NCBI GenBank assembly: GCA_963169745.1 | Contig: CAUJCU010000023.1 | Span: 38,184 to 102,183 of the forward strand | Length of the DNA stretch: 64,000 nt | Source: Bacteroidota bacterium | GTDB taxonomy: Bacteria; Bacteroidota; Bacteroidia; UBA4408 | Direction of reading: 5' to 3' | In this document: positions 46,501 to 53,549 of the stretch, one piece after another | Layout of the letters: the number at the start of each line of letters is the position of its first letter | Numbering within the stretch: position 1 is the first letter of the stretch | Translations under genes and position numbers: made by a program | Notes under the pieces: generated by a model | The model's database searches: none | What the model saw: the letters and a program-made list of their open reading frames with translations, nothing else | What the model was told of the DNA's origin: nothing

Positions 46501-46981
46501 ATTACAACTTGGTGTTGAAGGGAACAAAGGTCTTAAAACAAACCGTTCCGAATATTTTAATACGCGCGATTATCATATTTCATATACCGAAATTGAGCCT
46601 AAAATTACCTATCAGCCGGGTGTTTCCTTTAAACTCTTATTAAGCTTTAAACAAACTGAAAAAATAAACAATCTTAATGACTCTAATCAAGTTTTGCTTA
46701 ATCACAATTACGGAATTGAGCTTCGCTTCAATGAAGCAGAAAAAGGTAGTATAAGCGCTCGTTTTAATTATCTAAAAATAAATTACAGCAGCAGTGCAAA
46801 CACGCCTGTGGCTTTTGAAATGCTTGACGGGTTACAACCCGGTAATAATATTACTTGGAATTTAGGCTATCAGCGCACCTTAGCTAATAATATGCAAATT
46901 AATTTTAATTATGATGCTCGAAAAAGTGAAGGAAATAAAATCATTCATACCGGAGGTGTGCAAGTGCGTGCCTTTTTTTGA
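43523..46981 (+). CDS. Large probable outer-membrane beta-barrel protein, family not recognised
   Basis: A 1152-residue exported protein starting at GTG, with signal peptide KKLLIILMLCLPVIILAQ. Residues about 130-220 hold a well-formed motif region (SGSITRGVTFGNNQDLVVNS, then DDNIPIQPEGN and FDKVYIQL) that I believe is shared with other large Bacteroidota outer-membrane proteins. The remainder is rich in alternating beta-strand sequence with many Tyr/Asn/Ser, and the chain ends GGVQVRAFF; a terminal Phe is the usual barrel-assembly signal. No TonB box, plug domain or T9SS sorting domain was seen. The function is not known. It is convergent with the porin gene (4 bases between stops) and follows queD by 196 bases, where I saw nothing clear. 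Confidence 0.75.
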   Translation: MKKLLIILMLCLPVIILAQNKSNYKAKYISTQKDTVILDTLSIIPGSVIIKGITNTTSYTILPLESKLVWNNKNALPDSILIRFQTFSFLFGKPYFHKDISLLQNEGHNFKNPFTLIYQKENTDIFKMEGFSRSGSITRGVTFGNNQDLVVNSNLNLQLAGKLSDNIQIKAAISDDNIPIQPEGNTLQLQEFDKVYIQLNDLKSQLIAGDFVLSTPPSYFMNYFKRNQGGSFNSAFKTQNNIHQKIDASAAVSKGKFARNTIIGMEGNQGPYRLTGAEKEMYIIILSGSEQIYIDGKLLQRGQENDYIIDYNTAQITFTARQLITKDKRITAEFQYVDRNYARSVVTLGYEVKINKIESRFHIYSEQDNKNKPVNLNLSPTQKDLLRQVGDSIQQALTPAIDTVEFSSLQVLYQQVDTLVNGILYAQVLVHSTRSDRAFYRPLFSYVGEGNGNYINIKSSANGKVYQWTAPINGQKQGNYEPVILLPTPKQKQMAVLATDYRISKNLKTGLEIAWSNYDENTFSALGNTNNQGYALKYFIDGKNPIGDSARGVSLLTLGSYEIVSKWFTPIERFRPVEFDRDWNRSNTLINNLQQLATAGLGIQKNNTYMALYKYNAFIEQGNYNGLQHALSGSYEKNGLKATFDGSLLDSKSILNKGNFLRQKASVLKRISGKNIVLGLSEEQEKSSTHSVTTDSLLKQSFHFFEWQAFLNNADSSKNTYELKYINRTDWLPKNNSFTTASSGQSYLFSTGLNLGKGSVFKNTSTYRVLDIKDSSLINKSADKSLVNRIEFSTRLLKGSISLNSFYELGSGLEIKKEYSFLEVTPGQGSYTWKDYNENGIKELNEFEIAVFSDEARYIKVFTPSNDYVKTFNTQFNQLVNINAPAKWSLEKKSVRKLLSRFSNQTVYRVDRKVTNSNFEESVNPFNKLGFDSTLVSLNSNIRSSFYFNRLDPKFGLDYTFQEPRSRQLLTNGYESRSNYTNSIRVRYAVTRTLQLGVEGNKGLKTNRSEYFNTRDYHISYTEIEPKITYQPGVSFKLLLSFKQTEKINNLNDSNQVLLNHNYGIELRFNEAEKGSISARFNYLKINYSSSANTPVAFEMLDGLQPGNNITWNLGYQRTLANNMQINFNYDARKSEGNKIIHTGGVQVRAFF

Positions 46982-46985
46982 GTTA

Positions 46986-48176
46986 TTACAAGCCCAATTC
47001 TACTTGAACAATGGCTGATACATATTGTTGTATAGAGGAATTAAGCAATTTCCCATTCTTTCTAAAGGCGCTCTCATGAAACAAAATCTCACTCTGTAAT
47101 TTAATTTTATGTCCATTTATAAATTTAGAAATACACATGCCATACTGTTTTTTGTGAGGCATTAAAGTTTGTAATTTCACAAATGGTGTTATTTGAGAAT
47201 AACGTAGCGCTATACAAATATCATTTTCAAAACAATAACTGAGCTGATTGTTCCAACCGTTCCCTGTAATGTAGTAGCCGGGTTTACTGGTATTGTTAAA
47301 CGGGTTGTTTACACCTCGGTATAAAAAATCAGTACTCCATGAAAAGCCCTGAAATTTAAATAGAACATCAGCTAAATATGCGTGTAAGTATCGTGGTGTA
47401 CTCATTGGTATGCCCGTTTGCCCTAAGGCTTTATTGGCTAAATCATTATAATACCCCGTAAACCCAATACTGACTTTAGGCTTTGATTCTCCTATTACGT
47501 CAGCCTCTATCAGTGCATTGTTTCCGGTAAATTCTCCCAATGGAAAAATTTCTACCCTTCCTATAGTGCATAGCCCTTTATTGGATAGGTTGCCATTTAT
47601 ACCCTCACCCGTTGTAAGTGCAGCACTCAGGTGCATCAATGCTTTAGCTATTTTTATTTTATGAGTGGCAAAAATTCCAACATCACGGTTTATTTGAAAT
47701 GTATTTGTTGCTAAAGACCTATCCGTAAACTCTAAAGTATTGCTGGAGATAAGCCATTGCTTGTTGCCGGGTAATTTGCCCTGTCCTATCCCTATCTTAA
47801 ATCCAGTAAATGGTTGGTACTCAATTAAGGCATCTCTCAACACATTAATGGCTCCTGTATTTTCTTCATCCATATCCAGTTTTGATAAGTTAAGTTGGAG
47901 TAAATAAGTGAGTTTGGGAGTATATATAAACCCATCAAGTTGCAAGCGCGCTCTTTGAACAGAGAAATCAAAATGACCATTCTCAAACCGCTGCATATTT
48001 TGGGAAATATAACCCACACGGTTTTGTATTCTGAAGTGAACATGAACGAATAGTACAGAATCTTGTTTTATAATAATATGAGGAATAAGGGCTTTTTTTG
48101 CAGAATCTGTTTTTTCTTGTGCATTAACCCCAATAAACAAACTCAAACATAAAATTAGATTAAGCCATTTTTTCAT
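46986..48176 (-). CDS. Phosphate-selective porin O/P-family outer-membrane protein
   Basis: A 396-residue protein with a signal peptide (LNLILCLSLFIGVNAQ), then a barrel with features of the OprO/OprP group: FDFSVQRARLQLDGFIYTPKLTYLLQLNLS near residues 70-105, FKIGIGQGKLPGNKQW, and FTDRSLATNTFQINRDVGIFATH. It ends VQVELGL. Members form trimeric anion-selective channels; substrate specificity is not established. It sits downstream of the M1 peptidase gene on the same strand (65-base gap). Confidence 0.87.
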   Translation of the reverse strand: MKKWLNLILCLSLFIGVNAQEKTDSAKKALIPHIIIKQDSVLFVHVHFRIQNRVGYISQNMQRFENGHFDFSVQRARLQLDGFIYTPKLTYLLQLNLSKLDMDEENTGAINVLRDALIEYQPFTGFKIGIGQGKLPGNKQWLISSNTLEFTDRSLATNTFQINRDVGIFATHKIKIAKALMHLSAALTTGEGINGNLSNKGLCTIGRVEIFPLGEFTGNNALIEADVIGESKPKVSIGFTGYYNDLANKALGQTGIPMSTPRYLHAYLADVLFKFQGFSWSTDFLYRGVNNPFNNTSKPGYYITGNGWNNQLSYCFENDICIALRYSQITPFVKLQTLMPHKKQYGMCISKFINGHKIKLQSEILFHESAFRKNGKLLNSSIQQYVSAIVQVELGL

Positions 48177-48241
48177 GTTGCAAATTAAGATCGCTTTATA
48201 AAAGTATTCATTTTGGGGTTTCGCTGCTTTTTCCTGATAAG

Positions 48242-49870
48242 CTATTTTGAAGCATTTATTTGGCTAACACTTATTAAATAAGCCTCTGTACTGACCTTTA
48301 CATTAGGCAAATCACTTTTTGTTTCTAACACCTGCCACATGTTATTGGGCTGAATCGAGATTAATGAATTATTCCAGGTTATTTGCAAAGGCATATTAAA
48401 ATCTTTAACAGCACATTTCCAGCGATACTCTAATTGATACGTTTTATTTTGAGTCAAATTCACTTTATATTCAAATTTTGGCAATTCGGAATAAAGCAGG
48501 TAGGCATTAAACAAAGCCCTCCAGTTAAGACCCGGAATTTTACTAAAAGCTTCAATAACATCATCTTTTCCAATAATTTTATGCCTGTTGCTTTCTGCAA
48601 AGTTTCTTAGTGTTCTAAAAAAAAGAGAATCGTTATTCACTACGCTTCTAAAAGTGTGTAACATCCAGGCACCTTTAAAATACATATCATTATCTGAATA
48701 GCCATCATAATAAACGTGTAAGGGACCTCTGATAGGATTCGTATTTTTTATGCGTTGTTTTTGTTCTTTCAAGTAATCAAGTGCCTTCTTATATCCTTGT
48801 TGACATTCAACAAATAATGCTTCTGCATAGGTTGTAAAGCTTTCATGAATCCACATATCTCCTTGGTCATTAGCTGTTATGCTGTTGGCAAACCACTCGT
48901 GGGCACTCTCATGTATAATTATAAAATCAAAACCATAAGCATTGTTTAAATAGTTATTTCCATAGGCTACGCAGCTTTGGTGCTCCATGCCCCAATATGG
49001 TGTTTCAACAAGTTTATAACTGTCATTATAAAAAGGATAAGGTCCCAAATAATGTTCAAAGCATGTAAGCATTCCTTTCACTTGTTTAAAATGCTCTTTT
49101 GCTTTAGATAAATTATATTCTAATACATAGTATTGCAAAGGCAGCACTCCGGTGTTAGAAAGGAGCGTGTCATTAAACGAAGCGTACTTTGCAATATTTA
49201 TAGCGATGCTATACAAATTTATCGGATTGTTTACTTTCCACTCATAAGCTTTACGGTGTTTATCAAGAAAAAAAGTACGTGTGTTTTTTCCATTTGAAAC
49301 AGCAACTAAAGTATCAGGGACAATTAATGTCATGCTCATTGAGTCAGGCTCATCACTCCAGTGGTCTTTACAGGGTAACCATATAAATGCTCCCTTTCCT
49401 TCACAGGCCATACCTACCCAAGGGTTTCCAAGCGTATCTTTTTGCCAATCAAACCCGCCATCCCAAGGTGGCATAATGGCCTCAATGGGTCGTCCTGAAA
49501 AGTAAACTTGAATTGCCGCTGTTTCAGATTTTTTAATACTATCTGGAAAATTGACATAGGTAATAGTACTATCTCGTATATAGGTAAGTTTCCTATTATT
49601 AAAGAGAATACTATCAATACGCATACTAGCATAAAAATCAAGTTGAAGTACTTTAAAATTATGCAAAGCTTTAAAACTGATGGTATTGGATCCTAAAATA
49701 AACTTACTTTCAGTTTTTGTTTCGAGCGTAATATTGTAGTGGGTTACATCATAGCAAGAACGATAATTATTGAGGCTTCCATGAGCACTATCGTATTTAC
49801 TAAAACTTTCATTTTGTGCAATCACCAAGCGCGAAGAAAAAAGCAGGATAAATAAGATTTGTTTTCTCAT
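48242..49870 (-). CDS. M1-family (aminopeptidase N-like) zinc metallopeptidase, secreted
   Basis: A probable exported aminopeptidase of about 542 residues. I start it at the ATG at 49870, giving a signal peptide (MRKQILFILLFSSRLVIAQ); a longer frame begins upstream inside the rluD 3' end. Catalytic features: HESAHEW (HExxH zinc motif), the third ligand Glu in WIHESFTTYAEALF 18 residues later, and YWGMEHQS in place of the GAMEN exopeptidase motif. It lacks the long C-terminal helical domain of full PepN. It is last in a run ribD-EamA-yigZ-rluD-M1, 28 bases after rluD. Confidence 0.9.
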   Translation of the reverse strand: MRKQILFILLFSSRLVIAQNESFSKYDSAHGSLNNYRSCYDVTHYNITLETKTESKFILGSNTISFKALHNFKVLQLDFYASMRIDSILFNNRKLTYIRDSTITYVNFPDSIKKSETAAIQVYFSGRPIEAIMPPWDGGFDWQKDTLGNPWVGMACEGKGAFIWLPCKDHWSDEPDSMSMTLIVPDTLVAVSNGKNTRTFFLDKHRKAYEWKVNNPINLYSIAINIAKYASFNDTLLSNTGVLPLQYYVLEYNLSKAKEHFKQVKGMLTCFEHYLGPYPFYNDSYKLVETPYWGMEHQSCVAYGNNYLNNAYGFDFIIIHESAHEWFANSITANDQGDMWIHESFTTYAEALFVECQQGYKKALDYLKEQKQRIKNTNPIRGPLHVYYDGYSDNDMYFKGAWMLHTFRSVVNNDSLFFRTLRNFAESNRHKIIGKDDVIEAFSKIPGLNWRALFNAYLLYSELPKFEYKVNLTQNKTYQLEYRWKCAVKDFNMPLQITWNNSLISIQPNNMWQVLETKSDLPNVKVSTEAYLISVSQINASK

Positions 49871-49898
49871 CAGTAAAACTAAATTAAGGTATAGCGTT

Positions 49899-50945
49899 TT
49901 AGTCTTTAAAAGTGTCTTTAAAATTACTGTATGTTCTCCATTTTTCAATTACTTTCTGCATATCATCGGGTAGTTCCGAATCGAAAAATAAAAACTCTCC
50001 TGTTATAGGATGTTCAAATCCTAAAGACCGAGCATGCAAGGCCTGACGGTTTAATATTTCAAAATTATTTTCAATAAATTGCTTGTATTTATTGAATGTA
50101 GTTCCCTTTAATATTCTTCTTCCTCCGTACAGCTCATCGCAAAACAAAGGATGACCAATATGTTTAAAATGAACTCTTATTTGATGTGTGCGCCCTGTTT
50201 CCAATTTACATTCCACCAAGGTAACATAACCAAATCGTTCCAATACTTTAAAATGTGTAACAGCGTGTTTTCCCATTTCCTCACTGTCAAAAACATCCAT
50301 TTGTTTGCGGTCACGTATATTTCGTCCAATAAACCCTTCAATGACACCGCTGTTTTCGGCAAAATCTCCCCAAACCAATGCCACGTAGCTTCGTTGTGTT
50401 GTTCTATTAAAAAATTGTTTTGCCAAGCGTGCTAAAGCATTTTCATTTTTAGCTACTATCATAATTCCGGTAGTATCTTTATCCAAACGATGAACCAAAC
50501 CTGGGCGAATATTATTCTCGTTAAAAAGAGGTAACTCTTGAAAATGATACATGAGCGCGTTCACTAATGTGCCTGAGTAGTTTCCATAGCCCGGATGAAC
50601 AACAAGACCTGAAGGTTTATTAATAACTACTAAATGATCGTCTTCATAAACAATTTGAAGAGGTATATTTTCAGGTGCAATCTCTGTTACCCTAGGGGGG
50701 TGTGCCATAACAATGCTAATCACATCAAATGGCTTCACTTTATAATTTGATTTAACCGGTTTTTCATTCACTAAAATATTTCCTGCTTCGGCAGCCTGTT
50801 GTATTTTAGTACGTGTAGCATTCTCAATACGAGTCATTAAGAACTTATCTATTCTAAGAAGCTGTTGCCCCTTAGACAAAACCAAACGATGGTGCTCAAA
50901 AAACTCTTGTTCTTCGTTTTCGGTAGGCTCTTCAGATACATTCAT
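49899..50945 (-). CDS. rluD: RluA-family 23S rRNA pseudouridine synthase (RluD-like)
   Basis: A 348-residue enzyme with an N-terminal S4 RNA-binding domain (LRIDKFLMTRIENATRTKIQ) and a catalytic domain containing LVHRLDKDTTGIMIVAKN (catalytic Asp in HRLDKDT), VLERFGYVTLVECKLETGRTHQIRVHF and GHPLFCDELYGG. This set is that of RluD/RluA enzymes isomerising uridines in large-subunit rRNA. RluD versus RluC orthology is inferred from the S4 domain and length. It overlaps yigZ by 4 bases. Confidence 0.9.
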   Translation of the reverse strand: MNVSEEPTENEEQEFFEHHRLVLSKGQQLLRIDKFLMTRIENATRTKIQQAAEAGNILVNEKPVKSNYKVKPFDVISIVMAHPPRVTEIAPENIPLQIVYEDDHLVVINKPSGLVVHPGYGNYSGTLVNALMYHFQELPLFNENNIRPGLVHRLDKDTTGIMIVAKNENALARLAKQFFNRTTQRSYVALVWGDFAENSGVIEGFIGRNIRDRKQMDVFDSEEMGKHAVTHFKVLERFGYVTLVECKLETGRTHQIRVHFKHIGHPLFCDELYGGRRILKGTTFNKYKQFIENNFEILNRQALHARSLGFEHPITGEFLFFDSELPDDMQKVIEKWRTYSNFKDTFKD

Positions 50946-51556
50946 GATGATAAAAGATTTACAAGTTTTGAAATGTCAGAATTTTGAATGCTTTGTAAAA
51001 GTAAATCATATTCTCCCTTTTTTACTTGAAGATGATAATTTACTTGCTCTTCATATTTACGCTCTATTATTAATACATCAAAGCCTTTGATTATTCGTTC
51101 TATTTCGGTTTGCAGTGAGTAAGGAAATTGCAGTTTTAAAGGTGTTCTCAATATGGTTTTTACAGGTACAATTTCTTTTAAACAAGCTATGGTTGCTTGC
51201 TTATATGCATTTATTAACCCTGAAGTACCCAAGAGTGTACCCCCAAAAAAGCGTATCACAACAACTAGTATATCACTTAATTGGTATGATTCAATTTGGT
51301 TTAAAATAGGCCTCCCGGCAGTACCCGAAGGTTCACCATCATCAGAACTGCGTGTGTAGCTTTTCTCTATTCCTAGTTTATAAGCATAGCAAAAATGACA
51401 TGCCCCTTTATAACACGCATCTTTTCTATAGCTATCTAATATTCTTTTTGATTCCTCAAGGGTATGAAGTGGGTGTGCAAAAGATATAAAACGACTGCCT
51501 TTATCTTTAAACACCGATGTGTAAACAGTATCAATAGTATAATAGGTATCTTTCAA
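50942..51556 (-). CDS. yigZ: YigZ/IMPACT-family protein
   Basis: A 204-residue member of the UPF0029/IMPACT family. Conserved blocks: DKGSRFISFAHPL, ACHFCYAYKLG, SSDDGEPSGTAGRPIL and VVIRFFGGTLLGTSGLINAYKQA. A C-terminal DUF1949-type domain follows. The E. coli homologue is structurally known but has no settled role; eukaryotic IMPACT regulates Gcn2. Gene order places it between EamA (8-base gap) and rluD (4-base overlap). Confidence 0.92.
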   Translation of the reverse strand: MKDTYYTIDTVYTSVFKDKGSRFISFAHPLHTLEESKRILDSYRKDACYKGACHFCYAYKLGIEKSYTRSSDDGEPSGTAGRPILNQIESYQLSDILVVVIRFFGGTLLGTSGLINAYKQATIACLKEIVPVKTILRTPLKLQFPYSLQTEIERIIKGFDVLIIERKYEEQVNYHLQVKKGEYDLLLQSIQNSDISKLVNLLSS

Positions 51557-51564
51557 AATTCTAA

Positions 51565-52440
51565 TTATAATACCGCTATCAAAACAATAGCAACAATACT
51601 CAAAAATATTCCTAATACATTGAGTTTATTAAGCTTCTCCTTAAATGCAATAACACTAACAATGGTACCAACTACTACTATGGACATATTATTTACCGGA
51701 AAAAAAGTGGAGGCATTCATTACCCCACTTTCTAGTGATTTCATAATAAGATACATTGAAAAAAAATTGGGGACACCTAGAAAAAGCCCCGTAAGCACAC
51801 TCTTATTATGCCATTTTATTTTGCCACTTAGCATTAATAATGCAAACCATACTGCCCCAATAATAAAAGCAAACATAAAAGCTGTTGATAAAATAAATTC
51901 ATTATTCCTTAGAACAGATGCATAAGCGGCTTGAAGGAAGCTAATAAGTGCATCAATTGCCCCACAACCAACAAATAAAATAACGGGTAATAAATAGTGC
52001 CATTGTTTGTGAATTTGAATTGATGAATTGCCTTTTTTTATACTTACAAAAATAACAGCTGTCATAGCTAAAACAATTCCTGCTATTTGAAGCATACTTA
52101 TTTTTTCGGCATATAGATAAACAGCAAGAGACACCGGTATAGCTATTGACATTTTATTAGCCACTGTAGCCACCGACACTCCAAAAGTTATTGTGGTTAC
52201 TGAAATAAGATAAAACAAACTCACAAACAATGCTCCTAGTAGTATAGTCCAAGGCATCCAACCTGATTGAATTATATACGGAATTTCGAAAGACTGAGGT
52301 GCTATTTGATACCCTAATACAGCAGCTACAAGGTAGTTCATTACTACAGCCTGAAAACTGTCAATTCCGTATTTTGGAAACAAACGAAAAACGAGTATCA
52401 GTCCGGCATTAACTAAAATGCAAAGAATTACATAAATCAT
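51565..52440 (-). CDS. EamA/DMT-family transporter
   Basis: A 291-residue inner-membrane protein with about ten hydrophobic segments arranged as two EamA-type halves of the drug/metabolite transporter superfamily. Such proteins export amino acids, nucleosides or other metabolites; the substrate is not readable. It overlaps ribD by 4 bases (ATGA) and is separated from yigZ by 8, so it is co-transcribed; proximity to ribD might hint at a flavin-related substrate but this is weak. Confidence 0.85.
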   Translation of the reverse strand: MIYVILCILVNAGLILVFRLFPKYGIDSFQAVVMNYLVAAVLGYQIAPQSFEIPYIIQSGWMPWTILLGALFVSLFYLISVTTITFGVSVATVANKMSIAIPVSLAVYLYAEKISMLQIAGIVLAMTAVIFVSIKKGNSSIQIHKQWHYLLPVILFVGCGAIDALISFLQAAYASVLRNNEFILSTAFMFAFIIGAVWFALLMLSGKIKWHNKSVLTGLFLGVPNFFSMYLIMKSLESGVMNASTFFPVNNMSIVVVGTIVSVIAFKEKLNKLNVLGIFLSIVAIVLIAVL

Positions 52441-53483
52441 ATAGCATGTAAGGGTTTATATATTCGATAGGTACTTTTTATGTGCTCTTCAGAAAAAATT
52501 TCAAACCCATCTCTAATCATAGGTGCTTTTAGACCGTCATACCATAACTCATCTGCGGTAAAAACATGTGCCTCATCCCATGTATTTTCTTTTAAAAAAA
52601 GTTCTAATGTTTTTGCTCCTCCTTCAATTAGAACTGAATGTATTTCATTCTGATACAACAAATCAAGAACAGCCTCAGGAAATGATTTTTTCTCAGGTAA
52701 TTTTACATAACGTACCGTATTTGTGTTGGGTTTGGGCTGGTGTGTGAGAATTATAGTAGGGTTATTTTCTTGAAAAACATGCAACGAGTTCGGTAATTTG
52801 CCATTCTCATCAATAACGATGCGAATAGGATTATTTCCTAACCAGTAGCGGTTTGTTAGTTTAGGATTATCATTTAGAGCGGTATTAAAGCCTACGAGTA
52901 TAGCCATTTCAGAACTTCGTAAACGATGTACCATCCGGTCATGCAATGCATAGGTTATTTTCCCCGATAAGCTACTGCCTTTCTTGCGTGCCATAAAACC
53001 ATCTTTACTTTGTGCCCATTTTAGTGTGATATAGGGTTTTTTATGTAGAAAGAATTTTACAAATCTTTTGTTTAAATTCAATGATTCTTGTTCTAAAACA
53101 CCTGTTTCTACCCGAATACCCGCTTTTCTTAATGTAGCAACTCCTTGTCCGGCTACTTTAGGATTGGGGTCAAGACACGACACAACTACTTTGGGAATTT
53201 TACTTTCAATAATATGATTTACGCAAGGTGGTGTTTTTCCATAATGAGAGCAAGGTTCTAAATTAACGTAAAGTGTGGATTTTGAAAGTATGCTTTTGTC
53301 TTTAACTGCATTAATAGCATTTACTTCAGCATGAGCCTGCCCAAATTTTTCATGATATCCTTCACCAACTATATAATCATTATACACCACTACAGCTCCT
53401 ACCATAGGGTTTGGAGCTACCCAGGGTTGACCCAGCGAGGCGAGTTGTAGGCAACGTTGTAAATAGTTTTGATGATTCCGCAT
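52437..53483 (-). CDS. ribD: Bifunctional diaminohydroxyphosphoribosylaminopyrimidine deaminase / 5-amino-6-(5-phosphoribosylamino)uracil reductase
   Basis: Second and third steps of riboflavin synthesis. The N-terminal deaminase has the zinc site HAEVNAI and PCSHYGKTPPC, with NPMVGAVVV near the start; the C-terminal reductase has KWAQSKDGFM and SVLIEGGAKTLE. I start it at the ATG at 53483. A longer frame begins inside the terminator hairpin, and the chosen ATG lies 4 bases after TATTTTTG. The protein is 348 residues. First gene of ribD-EamA-yigZ-rluD-M1. Confidence 0.94.
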   Translation of the reverse strand: MRNHQNYLQRCLQLASLGQPWVAPNPMVGAVVVYNDYIVGEGYHEKFGQAHAEVNAINAVKDKSILSKSTLYVNLEPCSHYGKTPPCVNHIIESKIPKVVVSCLDPNPKVAGQGVATLRKAGIRVETGVLEQESLNLNKRFVKFFLHKKPYITLKWAQSKDGFMARKKGSSLSGKITYALHDRMVHRLRSSEMAILVGFNTALNDNPKLTNRYWLGNNPIRIVIDENGKLPNSLHVFQENNPTIILTHQPKPNTNTVRYVKLPEKKSFPEAVLDLLYQNEIHSVLIEGGAKTLELFLKENTWDEAHVFTADELWYDGLKAPMIRDGFEIFSEEHIKSTYRIYKPLHAI

Positions 53484-53487
53484 TCTG

Positions 53488-53495
53488 CAAAAATA
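53488..53495 (-). promoter_or_regulatory. Putative -7 promoter element TATTTTTG of ribD, within the terminator U-tract
   Basis: Exact TAnnTTTG on the minus strand, 4 bases before the ribD ATG. It is the tail of the hairpin at 53492-53533. No -33 box is visible upstream, where the hairpin lies. Confidence 0.4.
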
Positions 53496-53533
53496 CAAAG
53501 CCACAGTTAATAAACTAACTGTGGCTTTGTATT
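53488..53533 (-). terminator. Strong hairpin terminator after the giant adhesin gene
   Basis: A perfect 18-bp inverted repeat (53492-53509 with 53516-53533; core AAAGCCACAGTTA) with a 6-base loop, followed on the minus strand by a T-run in TATTTTTG. It lies 16 bases past the stop of the giant gene at 53550. Confidence 0.88.
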
Positions 53534-53549
53534 ACTCTTATGATTAAGA

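Noticed and set aside
53502..53504. ATG/alternative start of a longer ribD frame at 53504
   Set aside because: It lies inside the terminator hairpin; the ATG at 53483 gives the conserved N-terminus.
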